From Massilia sp. WG5 (GTDB lineage: Bacteria; Pseudomonadota; Gammaproteobacteria; Burkholderiales; Burkholderiaceae_D), in the NCBI RefSeq assembly GCF_001412595.2, contig NZ_CP012640.2, positions 496,001-560,000 on the forward strand: a DNA stretch of 64,000 bases, in the 5' to 3' direction. Under the pieces are notes generated by a model. It was not told the DNA's origin and made no database searches. It saw only the letters and a list, made by a program, of their open reading frames with translations. Within the stretch, counting starts at the first letter, position 1. Each line of letters opens with the position of its first letter. This document shows, in pieces, positions 1 through 8,227 of this stretch. A program made the translations under genes and the position numbers.

Positions 1-585
1 GGCAATCCGGTGGACGGCGAAGTGCCCGAGGGCGTCGCCGTGGTGTTCCAGGAGGACGCCAGTTTCCCCTGGCTGTCGGTCCACGACAATGCCGCCTTCG
101 GTGCGCGCCGCGCCGGCCTGGCGGAAAACGAGATCATGGAGCGGGTCGACCACGCGCTCGCCTTCATGGGCCTGGCGAGCTTCGCGAAATCCTATCCTTC
201 GCAACTCTCGGGCGGCATGCGCCAGCGGGTGTGCATCGCGCGCGCCATGGTGATGCGGCCGCGCCTGATGCTGCTCGACGAGCCGTTCGGCGCACTCGAC
301 CAGCAGACGCGCCTGCTGATGGGCGAGGAAATGCTCAAGTTGTGGCGCGACACCGGCTCCACCGTCATGCTGATCACGCACTCGATCGACGAAGCGGTGC
401 TGCTGTCCGACCGCATCGGCGTGATGTCTTCGCGACCGGGCACCTTCCTCGAGATCGTGGACACCGGCTGGAGCCGCGAGCGCGACGCCCAGACCGCGCT
501 CGACCCGCGCTACGGCGCCCTGCAGGCGAAGATCTGGAGCATGCTGCGCGTCGAGTCGCTCAAGGCGCTGGAAGGAAAGCCATGA
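1..585 (+). CDS. ABC transporter ATP-binding protein, NitT/TauT type (5' end outside window)
   Basis: This is the cytoplasmic ATPase of an importer. The reading frame is open from base 1, so the start codon and the Walker A loop lie upstream of the window; 194 residues are visible. Visible motifs are the Q-loop (VVFQED), the signature LSGGMRQR, Walker B LMLLDEPFGALD and the switch histidine in LITHSIDEA. PFGALDxxTR and the short C-terminal tail are typical of the nitrate/sulfonate/taurine (SsuB/TauB) branch. The stop overlaps the next start (ATGA at 582-585), so it is coupled to the first permease. The periplasmic binding protein is not in view and may lie upstream. The substrate cannot be read from the ATPase. 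Confidence 0.93.
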   Translation, partial: GNPVDGEVPEGVAVVFQEDASFPWLSVHDNAAFGARRAGLAENEIMERVDHALAFMGLASFAKSYPSQLSGGMRQRVCIARAMVMRPRLMLLDEPFGALDQQTRLLMGEEMLKLWRDTGSTVMLITHSIDEAVLLSDRIGVMSSRPGTFLEIVDTGWSRERDAQTALDPRYGALQAKIWSMLRVESLKALEGKP

Positions 586-1409
586 GCGCGGCCACGCTTG
601 CCCGGCCGGCGCCCGCGCAGCGCGGCGGCATCGCGCCGGTCGTGTACCGCTACCGGGTGCCGCTGCTGCGCTGCGTCGTCGTCGCCTGCGCCGTGCTGCT
701 GCTGGAAGCGGCCAGCCGGCTCGGATGGATCGACCCGGTCTCCTTTATCGCGCCGTCAAGCATGGCGGCCAGCGCCTGGAACATCCTGCTGTCCGGTACG
801 TACAAGGCCGACATCCTGCTGACCCTGTACGCGGCCGGCAGCGCGGTACTGCTGGCGGTGGTGTTCGGCTTCCTGTTCGGCGTGCTGCTGTTCAAGCTGC
901 CGCGGCTGCGGCGCGTGCTCGACCCGCTGCTCTTGTCGTACTACGCGGTGCCGATCTTCGTGCTCTACCCGATGCTGATCGTGCTGTTCGGACTGAACCG
1001 CTGGCCGCTGGTGGCTCTGGGCTTCCTGTTTGCGGTGGTGGCAATGGCGGTGAATACGCTCAACGGGCTGGAACGGGTGCCGCAAGTGATGCTGCGTACT
1101 GCGCGCATGCTGCGCATGGGGCGCGTCGACGAAGTGCGGCTGATCACGCTGCCGGCCAGCCTGCCCTTCGTGTTCACCGGCGTCAAGCTGGCCATCGTAT
1201 ATTCCTTCATCGCGGTGATCGGCGGCGAGTTCGTGCTCTCCGGCGCCGGGTTCGGCTACCAGATCGCCTACGCCTACAACAATTTCGATAACCCGACCAT
1301 GTACGGGCTGATGCTCTTGCTGCTGCTGTTCGTGGGCGCCATCAACCTGCTGCTGTACAGCGCCGAACAACGCCTGTACCAGCGCCGCGTGCTGAAGGAG
1401 CTGCCATGA
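582..1409 (+). CDS. ABC transporter permease, NitT/TauT type (first of two)
   Basis: Inner-membrane permease of 275 residues in the BPD_transp_1 family. About six hydrophobic segments follow a short basic N-terminus. The cytoplasmic EAA loop, which docks on the ATPase, is seen as EVRLITLPASLPFVFTGVKL around residues 185-205. The ATG at 582 overlaps the ATPase stop by ATGA. The frame stays open further upstream, but that stretch lies inside the ATPase gene and is not membrane-like. The 3' end overlaps the second permease by another ATGA (1406-1409). Two distinct permeases imply a heterodimeric membrane domain. The substrate is unknown. Confidence 0.9.
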   Translation: MSAATLARPAPAQRGGIAPVVYRYRVPLLRCVVVACAVLLLEAASRLGWIDPVSFIAPSSMAASAWNILLSGTYKADILLTLYAAGSAVLLAVVFGFLFGVLLFKLPRLRRVLDPLLLSYYAVPIFVLYPMLIVLFGLNRWPLVALGFLFAVVAMAVNTLNGLERVPQVMLRTARMLRMGRVDEVRLITLPASLPFVFTGVKLAIVYSFIAVIGGEFVLSGAGFGYQIAYAYNNFDNPTMYGLMLLLLLFVGAINLLLYSAEQRLYQRRVLKELP

Positions 1410-2188
1410 CCTCGCAAACCCGGCTGCAAACCAGGATGCACATGGCGGCGGGCACACCGCGCTGGTCCGACAGCCTGCTGCTGGTGGCCGTCATCCTGGC
1501 GTGCTGGCAGGGGGCGAGCTGGGCCTTCGGCGCGGCCGTGCTGGCCGATCCGCTCCGTACGCTGCAGCAGATCGTGGCGCAGGCGAGCGATCCGGAATTC
1601 GGCGGGCACCTGCTCGAGACCGCGAAGGCCTTCGGCACCGCCCTGTGCATTTCGCTGGTCGGCGGCACCGTGCTCGGCGTGCTGCTCGGCGCGCGCCGGC
1701 TGGCCGGCGACGTGTTCGAGCCGCTCCTGATCGCGCTGTATTCGATCCCGAAAATCGCGCTCTACCCGATCGTGCTGCTGGTGTTTGGCCTGGGCATCTC
1801 GGCCAAGACGGCCTTCGGTGCGCTGCACGGCATCATCCCGATGACGATCTTTACCATGACCGCGGTGCGCAATATCCGTCCGGTGTACATGCGTTCGATC
1901 CGGACCCATCGCCTGAGCGCGGTGCAGGGCGCGCTGCATGTACTGATCCCGGCCGCGGTGCCGGAAATCGTGGCCGGCCTGCGCATCGGCTTTTCGCTGA
2001 CCCTGCTCGGCACCCTGCTGGGCGAAATGTTCGCGTCGCAGCGCGGCATCGGCCACCTGCTGATGCGCGCCATCGAGCGTAACGACGCGCCCACCATCAT
2101 GGCGCTGGCGGTGATGCTGTTCCTGTTCGCCACCGGCGTGAGCCTGTGCCTGCTGCGCTGGGACCGCCACCTGCGCCGCGGCGCCTGA
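1406..2188 (+). CDS. ABC transporter permease, NitT/TauT type (second of two)
   Basis: Second inner-membrane permease, 260 residues, with several strongly hydrophobic segments. Its EAA-type loop (ALHVLIPAAVPEIVAGLRIG) lies around residues 173-193. The ATG at 1406 overlaps the first permease's stop, so the three transporter genes are translationally coupled. It ends 15 bases before the LeuC-type gene, with no terminator between, so importer and hydro-lyase are probably on one mRNA. That suggests the imported compound, or a product of it, is a substrate of the hydro-lyase; this is inference. Confidence 0.9.
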   Translation: MTSQTRLQTRMHMAAGTPRWSDSLLLVAVILACWQGASWAFGAAVLADPLRTLQQIVAQASDPEFGGHLLETAKAFGTALCISLVGGTVLGVLLGARRLAGDVFEPLLIALYSIPKIALYPIVLLVFGLGISAKTAFGALHGIIPMTIFTMTAVRNIRPVYMRSIRTHRLSAVQGALHVLIPAAVPEIVAGLRIGFSLTLLGTLLGEMFASQRGIGHLLMRAIERNDAPTIMALAVMLFLFATGVSLCLLRWDRHLRRGA

Positions 2189-2203
2189 ACCGGAGAAACA
2201 GGA

Positions 2204-3613
2204 GTGCCGGATACTTTATTCGACAAGCTGTGGGACATGCACCAGGTTGCGGTGCTGCCCGGCGGCGTGAGCCTGCTGCACGTGGACCGCCATCTGATGC
2301 ACGAGCTGACCGGATCGGCGGCGATCACGCAGCTCGGGCAGCGCGGCCTCGTCCCGCGCAACCCGGAGCTGGCCTTCGCTACGCTCGACCACGTGATCTC
2401 GACCCGTCCGGGACGCAGCGGCGGCGACGAAGCGTGGAGCCGCGCCATGGTCGATACGCTGCGCGAGCAGACCTCGCGCCTGGGTATCGCCCGCTTCGAC
2501 ATCGAGGATGGGCGCCAGGGCATCGTTCACGTGATCGGTCCCGAGCTGGGCCTGACCTTGCCCGGCCTGAGCATCGTGTGCGGCGACAGCCACACCTGCA
2601 CCCACGGCGCATTCGGCGCCATCGCCTGGGGCATCGGCTCGTCGGAGCTGGTGCATGTGCTGGCCACCCAGACCATCCGCCAGCGCCGCCCGAAGACCAT
2701 GCGCATCCATTTCAAGGGCACCGCCGGTGCCGGGGTCACGGCCAAGGACATGATCCTGCACTCGATCGGCGCGCTCGGCGCGTCGGCCGGCACTGGCTAC
2801 GCGGTCGAATTCGCCGGTCCCGCGATCCGCGCGCTGGACATGGAGGCGCGCATGACGATCTGTAACCTGGCGATCGAACTGGGCGCCAAGTTCGGTATCG
2901 TCGCCCCCGACCGGGTGACCTACGACTACCTGCGCGGCCGCGAATACGCGCCGCAGGGCCAGCAATTCGAGGCGGCCGTCGCCGGCTGGGAGCGGCTGCG
3001 CTCGGGCCCGGAGGCGGCGTTCGAGCGGGAGGTCGAGATCGATGCGGGTGCGATCCGGCCCCAGGTGACCTGGGGCACGAGCCCCGAGCAGGTGGCGGCG
3101 ATCGATGGACTGGTGCCCGATCCCACGCACGAGCACGATCCGGTTCGCCGCGTTCAGCTGCAGGGCGCGCTCGACTACATGCGCCTGCAGCCGGGCCAGC
3201 GCATCGACCGGATCCCGATCGACCGCGTCTTCATCGGTTCCTGCGCCAACAGCCGCCTGTCCGACCTGCAGGCCGCGGCCGCCATCGTCAAGGGACGCCG
3301 CATCGCCGCCGGCGTCACCGGCTGGGTGGTGCCGGGGTCGCTGGCGGTCAAGCGCGCCGCCGAGGACCAGGGTCTCCACCGCGTGTTCCTGGATGCCGGC
3401 TTCGAGTGGCGCGAGCCGGGCTGCTCCATGTGCGTGGGCGCCAACGGCGACCTCGTTGCGCCGGGACAGCGCTGCGTCTCGACCTCGAACCGCAACTTCG
3501 TCGGACGCCAGGGGCCGGGTGCGATGACCCACCTGGCCAGCCCGGCCATCGCCGCCGCCAGCGCCATCGCGGGCACCATCGCCCACCCTGGCACCATCGG
3601 AGCCGAGGCATGA
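2204..3613 (+). CDS. Aconitase-family hydro-lyase large subunit, LeuC type
   Basis: Large [4Fe-4S] subunit of a LeuCD-type isomerase/hydro-lyase, 469 residues, close to LeuC length. Seen: the substrate/cluster segment VCGDSHTCTHGAFGA near residue 125, the first cluster cysteine in FIGSCANSR, the cysteine pair in PGCSMCVG and the C-terminal NRNFVGRQGPGAMTHLASP. The start is GTG at 2204, preceded by GGAGAAA (2192-2198). By similarity it would isomerise 2- and 3-isopropylmalate. However, no leuB or other leucine gene follows, and the neighbours are an importer, so a catabolic role on a malate-like substrate (for example the dimethylmalate or citraconate type) is equally possible. I therefore give no symbol. 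Confidence 0.88.
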   Translation: MPDTLFDKLWDMHQVAVLPGGVSLLHVDRHLMHELTGSAAITQLGQRGLVPRNPELAFATLDHVISTRPGRSGGDEAWSRAMVDTLREQTSRLGIARFDIEDGRQGIVHVIGPELGLTLPGLSIVCGDSHTCTHGAFGAIAWGIGSSELVHVLATQTIRQRRPKTMRIHFKGTAGAGVTAKDMILHSIGALGASAGTGYAVEFAGPAIRALDMEARMTICNLAIELGAKFGIVAPDRVTYDYLRGREYAPQGQQFEAAVAGWERLRSGPEAAFEREVEIDAGAIRPQVTWGTSPEQVAAIDGLVPDPTHEHDPVRRVQLQGALDYMRLQPGQRIDRIPIDRVFIGSCANSRLSDLQAAAAIVKGRRIAAGVTGWVVPGSLAVKRAAEDQGLHRVFLDAGFEWREPGCSMCVGANGDLVAPGQRCVSTSNRNFVGRQGPGAMTHLASPAIAAASAIAGTIAHPGTIGAEA

Positions 3614-4227
3614 AACCGTTCAGCACGATCGAGGCCCACGCCGCGCCCCTGATGGAGAACAGTATCGATACCGACGTGATCGTCCGCATCGAGCGCATCG
3701 CCAAACTGAAGCGTGGGGAGTTCGCTCCCTGGGCGTTCGAGGCGCTGCGCTACCGGCCGGACGGTAGCGAGGAGCCCGGTTTCATCCTGAACCGGGAACC
3801 GTACCGCGCGGCGCAGGTGTTGCTTACCGGATCGAATTTCGGCTGCGGCAGCTCGCGCGAGATGGCGGTCTGGGCGCTTCAGGAGTTCGGCATCGGCTGC
3901 ATCATCGCACCCAGCTTTGGGGATATTTTCTATGGAAATTGCCTACAGAACGGCATCCTGCCGATCCGGCTGGACCGCGCGCAGGTCGATCTCCTTGCCG
4001 GCGGGGCGGCGCGCGGCGAGACCATGACCGTGGACCTGCGGGCCTGTACCGTGTCGATGGCGTCGACGGGGACGATCGCCTTCCGGATACCGGCAGACCA
4101 GCGTGAAGCCCTGCTGAGCGGCCTGGATGAAGTCGACCAGACGCTGGGCATGACTACCGCTGTCGACCGCTTCCAGCAGCGTGACCGGCAGCTCCGGCCG
4201 TGGGCGTATGACGTGCATGCGCAGTAG
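3610..4227 (+). CDS. Aconitase-family hydro-lyase small subunit, LeuD type
   Basis: Small swivel subunit, 205 residues, that pairs with the upstream LeuC-type protein. Seen: the N-terminal NSIDTDVIVRIERI, GSNFGCGSSREMAVWAL (the substrate-binding GCGSSRE loop, around residues 77-93) and SFGDIFYGNCLQNGILPI. The ATG at 3610 overlaps the LeuC stop (ATGA), giving the usual 1:1 coupling. Length and motifs match LeuD. It is the last gene of the run; a 227-base gap and a minus-strand terminator follow. Confidence 0.88.
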   Translation: MKPFSTIEAHAAPLMENSIDTDVIVRIERIAKLKRGEFAPWAFEALRYRPDGSEEPGFILNREPYRAAQVLLTGSNFGCGSSREMAVWALQEFGIGCIIAPSFGDIFYGNCLQNGILPIRLDRAQVDLLAGGAARGETMTVDLRACTVSMASTGTIAFRIPADQREALLSGLDEVDQTLGMTTAVDRFQQRDRQLRPWAYDVHAQ

Positions 4228-4403
4228 TGCTTCGCTCGCCGCTCAGCAGTCCCAACCTGGTGCCGGTGACGATTCCGGTCCAGACCGGTTCGCGCAATGA
4301 AGTCGAGCACATGATATTCCGCGGGACCAGGGCCTATCCACCGGGCAGCGGTCATCGATTTTCGTGACGAACCCGGCTTTGGCGGCGTCAAGCGGCGCGT
4401 ACA

Positions 4404-4432
4404 AAATAAAAACGCCGGCCTCGGCCGGCGTT
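4404..4432 (-). terminator. Rho-independent terminator of the ysnF-like gene
   Basis: A perfect 10-bp inverted repeat, AACGCCGGCC/GGCCGGCGTT (4411-4420 and 4423-4432), is followed on the minus strand by a T-rich run (TTTTTATTTT). It starts 23 bases past the minus-strand stop at 4455. The rest of the 4228-4403 gap holds nothing I recognise. Confidence 0.85.
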
Positions 4433-4454
4433 CTGCATGGCGCTACCAGCAGAA

Positions 4455-6398
4455 TCAGTGCGCCACCTTGTCCCAGCCGTGCCGCACCGCGGCCTTCATC
4501 TTTTCCCAGGTCGACACGCCATTGTTGCTGTAGCGGGTATCCCAGTCGCTGTGCAGGTCGGACTCGACCTCGTCCCAGCTGCGGCCCTGGTAGCGGGCGT
4601 CGCTTCGCATCTGGGTACCGTAGCGGTAGGCAGGATCGTAGTCGTTGTAGGTATCGCCCGAGGTGCCGTAGCTGTTCGACCAGTGGCTGCGGTAGTAGGA
4701 ATCGTCGTTGCCGTCCGGGGTCACCTTGTCCCAGCCGTGGCGGACCGCGGCCTTCATCTTTTCCCAGGTCGAGGGCTGGCCGACGTTCTTGCGGTCCCAG
4801 TTGGTGCGCAGGTCGGATTCGACGTCGTTCCAGTCGCGGTCACGGTACTGGGCGTCCCTGCGCATCTCCGAACCGTACTGGTAGGCCGGCGCGTAGTCGT
4901 CGTAGCTGCTGCCGGTGCCGGCGTAGTTGCTGTCGTAGTGGCTGCGATAGCGGCTGTCGTCATCCGTGTCCGGGGTGATCTTGTCCCAGCCGCGGCGGAC
5001 GGCGGCCTTCATCTTCTCCCAGGTCGAGGCGCCGCTCTTGCCATAGCGGGTGTCCCAGTCGCTGCGCAGGTCGGACTCGATGTCGTCCCAGTTGCGGCCC
5101 TGGTAGCGCGCATCGCGGCGCATCTCCGAACCGTACTGGTAGGCCGGCGCGTAGTCGTCGTAAGTGCCGCCCAGGCTGGCGTAGTTGGTCTTCCAGTCGT
5201 TGCGGAAATAGGTGTCGTCGTCGCGGGCGCCCAGCGATTCGACCTGCACCTCGGTGTGGCGCACGCTCTCGCTGATGCTCTCCTGGCGCTGGCTGACTTC
5301 CTTGTTCACCAGGACTTCCTCGACCACGCGCGCCGTTTTCTGCACCACGGCTTCCTCGGCCTTTTCGCGCATTTCGATCGACTGTTCCTTGAACGCGGCG
5401 GAGTCGGCGCTGGAAATCGGCTTGTCGACCGGGCGGCGTTCCACGTTCACGTGTTCTTCGCGCAGGTTGACGCTCTCATTGACCGGGGTCTCGACCACGC
5501 GCGAGAACACGCGCACGCCGCCGCGCTGGACTTCACGCTTGCCGATCTTCAGGTCTTCCTGCACCACGGGGATCGCGGTGCTGCGCTGCTCGTTGAGCTG
5601 CTCGCCCATGTCGCGCTGCATCGAGCCGGTCTGGATGGTGCCGCCCAGCGAAGCGTCGCTCGAACCCTGCAGCGACGAGGTGCCCTGCAGCGAACCGCCC
5701 TGCAGCGTCGAGCCGCGCGAGGTATCCAGGGTATTGCCGGCGATGTTGGTGTCCGAAGAGCCGCCCGCCTGCAGCGAATCGCCGGCGCGCATCGAGCCGC
5801 CCATCGGTTCCTGGTAGGTCTGGCCTTTCGGCACCGGATCGTTCAGGTCCTGGGTGGCGAAGGAGTTGCGCTCGCCCACTTCGCCGCTCAGCGAGCCCGC
5901 ACCGTAGGACGGCTCGCGGTACTCGCCCGACTGCTGCGACATCGAGGACGACTTCTGCAGGCCGCTGCCCGAGCTGGCGCCGGCCGCCAGCATGGCCGGA
6001 TCGAGCGAGCTGGCCGAACCGGTGAGGTCGTGGCGTTCGTCCAGGTCGACCGGGCCGAAGCGCTCGATGACGTCGGCGGCGCGTTCGACTTCCGGTTCGG
6101 ACTCGGTGACCACGGTCAGGACGTGGTGGCCGCGGGTGACGGCGTCGGAATAGCGCGAGACGTGATCGTCGTTGTCCGAACCGAACAGGCCGGTGAAGAA
6201 ATGCTTGATCTGGGCGCCGATGCCTTCGTGGACTTCGCTGGTATGCGGGGTATCGCCGGTCAGGCTGCTGGTCTGGCCGGTCGGGTCGGCACTGGAGACG
6301 TTGACGTCGGCAGTGGTGAAACCTGAAGCCAGCAGTTCGTCCATCGCATTCTGGGCGTCGCTACGGTTGTCGAAAACCGCTACTAGGGTATGTTGCAT
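4455..6398 (-). CDS. YsnF/AvaK-type stress protein with three C-terminal repeats
   Basis: A 647-residue general-stress-type protein of unknown mechanism. Residues 1-110 resemble the YflT/GSP17M fold (MQHTLVAVFDNRSDAQNAMD at the N-terminus). Then comes a Ser/Gly/Gln-rich linker to about 270 and a DUF2382 (YsnF/AvaK) domain at about 270-390, with the recurring IPVVQEDL and REEHVNVERRPVD style. Last are three tandem repeats of 83-86 residues (394-479, 480-564, 565-647), each with YDDYAPAYQYGSEMRRDA- and STWEKMKAAVR.GWDK-like blocks. No signal peptide is seen. The ATG at 6398 has GGAGGA just upstream; the frame extends further but overlaps the next gene. It lies 22 bases after another DUF2382 gene, probably the same operon. 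Confidence 0.85.
   Translation of the reverse strand: MQHTLVAVFDNRSDAQNAMDELLASGFTTADVNVSSADPTGQTSSLTGDTPHTSEVHEGIGAQIKHFFTGLFGSDNDDHVSRYSDAVTRGHHVLTVVTESEPEVERAADVIERFGPVDLDERHDLTGSASSLDPAMLAAGASSGSGLQKSSSMSQQSGEYREPSYGAGSLSGEVGERNSFATQDLNDPVPKGQTYQEPMGGSMRAGDSLQAGGSSDTNIAGNTLDTSRGSTLQGGSLQGTSSLQGSSDASLGGTIQTGSMQRDMGEQLNEQRSTAIPVVQEDLKIGKREVQRGGVRVFSRVVETPVNESVNLREEHVNVERRPVDKPISSADSAAFKEQSIEMREKAEEAVVQKTARVVEEVLVNKEVSQRQESISESVRHTEVQVESLGARDDDTYFRNDWKTNYASLGGTYDDYAPAYQYGSEMRRDARYQGRNWDDIESDLRSDWDTRYGKSGASTWEKMKAAVRRGWDKITPDTDDDSRYRSHYDSNYAGTGSSYDDYAPAYQYGSEMRRDAQYRDRDWNDVESDLRTNWDRKNVGQPSTWEKMKAAVRHGWDKVTPDGNDDSYYRSHWSNSYGTSGDTYNDYDPAYRYGTQMRSDARYQGRSWDEVESDLHSDWDTRYSNNGVSTWEKMKAAVRHGWDKVAH
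4458..5219 (-). repeat. Three tandem in-frame repeats of about 255 bp in the ysnF-like gene
   Basis: Units lie at 4962-5219, 4707-4961 and 4458-4706 and encode 86, 85 and 83 residues. Each unit opens with Asp-Asp and a Tyr-rich segment, continues with a PAYxYG block and a D-W-x-x-x-E-S-D-L block, and ends with TWEKMKAAVR.GWDK. Divergence between units is clear, so the duplications are not recent. Confidence 0.85.
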
Positions 6399-6420
6399 GG
6401 TAGATCCTCCGGTTGAGAGT

Positions 6421-6846
6421 TCACTCTGATGGACGGCCGCCGGCCTCGTCGAAGTGCTCCACGCTGACCTGCTCGGACTTGAGCATGACGGTTTCCGCGT
6501 GGCGCTCCTCGCGCCGGGTACGGGTGATGCGGACTTCCTCCTTGATGCGCACGCGGCGTTCGACCACGAGCACTTCTTCGAGGATGGGCACCACCAGGGT
6601 ATCGCCTTCATAGCGCGTGGCGGGCGCAGCGTCGAGAGGGACGATGCGGTCCACCGGGACATGGCTGACCTCGACCTCGTCGCGCAGGAGGCGTTCGTCG
6701 ATATGGCAGGGATGCTCGGCGACAGTCTTGTGGATACGCACGCCGCGCCCCGTATCGATGACCCGCTTTTCGACCTGCACTTCCTCGTGGACCACCGGTA
6801 TTTTCAGCGACTCCTGTCCGTCCGGTTGCACATGGTCAATTGGCAC
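6421..6846 (-). CDS. DUF2382 (YsnF/AvaK) domain protein, short form
   Basis: A 141-residue protein made almost entirely of a DUF2382-like domain: repeating charged beta-type segments such as IPVVHEEVQVEKRVID and VVPILEEVLVVERRVRIKEE. The start is GTG at 6846, with GGGAGAT about 7 bases upstream. No signal peptide or membrane segment is seen. It precedes the longer YsnF-like gene by 22 bases on the same strand, so the two are probably co-transcribed. The function is unknown; relatives are stress-induced in cyanobacteria and bacilli. Confidence 0.8.
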   Translation of the reverse strand: MPIDHVQPDGQESLKIPVVHEEVQVEKRVIDTGRGVRIHKTVAEHPCHIDERLLRDEVEVSHVPVDRIVPLDAAPATRYEGDTLVVPILEEVLVVERRVRIKEEVRITRTRREERHAETVMLKSEQVSVEHFDEAGGRPSE

Positions 6847-6943
6847 AGTTCATCTCCCGAGATCGCGACACTAGAGCAATCGAGGTTACTCCAAAAGTCG
6901 ACTGAGCCCGCGCACCATTGACTCTCTACAAACGGAACACCCG

Positions 6944-7210
6944 TCAGGCAAAGGGATTGTCGACTGTCTCCACCTTCGGCGGCGGCAACGCGTCCGGCAG
7001 CTCGCGGCTCTCGAGGCTGGCGACGACCTGGCCCAACAGTGCGTGCAGGCGGCGCGCCGCCTCCAGTCCGTGCTTGTCGGCGGTCAGGTCGACATCGCCC
7101 GAGATCGTGATGCGGTCGAGGCGGTTCTCCAGCATCAGGCGGCCGATCTCGACCACGTCGGCTTCGTTTGCGTAGGGGATGAATGTCGGCGCGTCTTCTT
7201 TCTTGCTCAT
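6944..7210 (-). CDS. Small conserved hypothetical protein coupled to the nuclease gene
   Basis: An 88-residue soluble protein that I do not recognise. It has an acidic N-terminal half (ANEADVVEIGRLML), a central LDRITISGDVDLTADK stretch that looks like beta strand plus turn, an amphipathic helix (LEAARRLHALLGQVVASL) and a proline-rich tail. It has no signal peptide. The ATG at 7210 overlaps the nuclease stop (ATGA, 7207-7210), so its translation is probably coupled to the nuclease. A partner or regulatory role is only a guess, because the nuclease is predicted to be exported and this protein is not. Confidence 0.72.
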   Translation of the reverse strand: MSKKEDAPTFIPYANEADVVEIGRLMLENRLDRITISGDVDLTADKHGLEAARRLHALLGQVVASLESRELPDALPPPKVETVDNPFA

Positions 7211-8058
7211 GAATTCCTCCTGTCGCCATTGTTCTGGCGGATGTTCGGCAGCTTCAGCATGCGTCCCTTTTCTTCCTCGCTGAGGGCGGGCAGCAGGTTG
7301 ATGCCGATGATGCGTTCGAGTTCGGGGATCGGAATCACGTTCGCCTTGGCATCGGCCGTGTTCTCGACGAACCAGGCGGCGCCGGCTTTCTGGCGCGGAC
7401 TGTACACCAGTTTATACAGGTGGGTCGGCACCAGGACATTGCCCACCTTGCGCAGGTTGCTGCCGAGGAAGGCCGGGCCGGTCACCACGTACAGGTCCCC
7501 CTCCTTTTTCGCCATCTTGCGCACCACGCCCTCGATGCCGGCCCACAGGTGGCGGTTGTTCTCGCCATCCTGTGGCACGATGTTGGCGAGGCTGAAGCTG
7601 TCGCGCTGGCTCTCGCGGTCGGGCATGTCGCCGTTCGGCGCCATGTGGCCGCGGTCGAAGCCGCTGCGCGCATAGTCGGCCAGTTCGGCGCGCTGGTCGG
7701 CCGGCAGGCGCTGCTCGGCATGGAAGGAATTCTCGCGCGTCAGCTGCTGCGCGTCGGCTACCTCCTGCGCCTCCAGGTGCTCGGCCGACCACAGCGGCGT
7801 GCGGGTCAGGCCCGAATGCATCACGCTGAAGACGCTGAAGCACAATTCCCTGGTGGCCGGGGCCAGCTTGGGATTCTGGATCTCCGGCGCGCGCCCATCC
7901 AGGTAATGGTCGGCGCAGGATTCGCGCGCCGGCCGGCCGTCGGCCTGGATGCTGGCGGTGGCCCTGGGGCGCGGTGGCTCCGTGGGGCGGTGGTCGCAGC
8001 CCTCCAGAAGCAGCAGGCTGGACAATAAAACGAGCGGAGTGAGGAACTTGCGAAGCAT
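7207..8058 (-). CDS. DNA/RNA non-specific endonuclease (NUC1/NucA family) lipoprotein
   Basis: A 283-residue nuclease of the beta-beta-alpha-metal (Serratia/NucA) family. The N-terminus MLRKFLTPLVLLSSLLLLEGC is a lipoprotein signal with the lipid-attachment cysteine at residue 21. The active site is clear: FDRGHMAPNGDM (DRGH, general-base histidine) followed by SLANIVPQDGENNRHLWAGIE with the metal-binding asparagine. It should cut DNA and RNA at the cell envelope, for nutrient scavenging or defence. The 88-residue gene downstream is translationally coupled. The start at 8058 gives the signal peptide directly. Confidence 0.88.
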   Translation of the reverse strand: MLRKFLTPLVLLSSLLLLEGCDHRPTEPPRPRATASIQADGRPARESCADHYLDGRAPEIQNPKLAPATRELCFSVFSVMHSGLTRTPLWSAEHLEAQEVADAQQLTRENSFHAEQRLPADQRAELADYARSGFDRGHMAPNGDMPDRESQRDSFSLANIVPQDGENNRHLWAGIEGVVRKMAKKEGDLYVVTGPAFLGSNLRKVGNVLVPTHLYKLVYSPRQKAGAAWFVENTADAKANVIPIPELERIIGINLLPALSEEEKGRMLKLPNIRQNNGDRRNS

Positions 8059-8227
8059 GGCGATATAGGAAAATCAAATGTCTGGCCATTGTAGCGGAGC
8101 GAGGTTTGCGCGCCCTCATGACATGAAACCGACACCGCGCACGTTTGAAAAGCGCATTTCCAATCGGAATGTTATAGAATTCCAGCCTTTCCAAAAGCTA
8201 AAGTGCATTTGAGCAAATATAGTGGCA

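Noticed and set aside
3930..4391. Open frame on the minus strand across the LeuD end and the following gap
   Set aside because: It overlaps leuD-like coding sequence for most of its length, has no Shine-Dalgarno and shows no domain.
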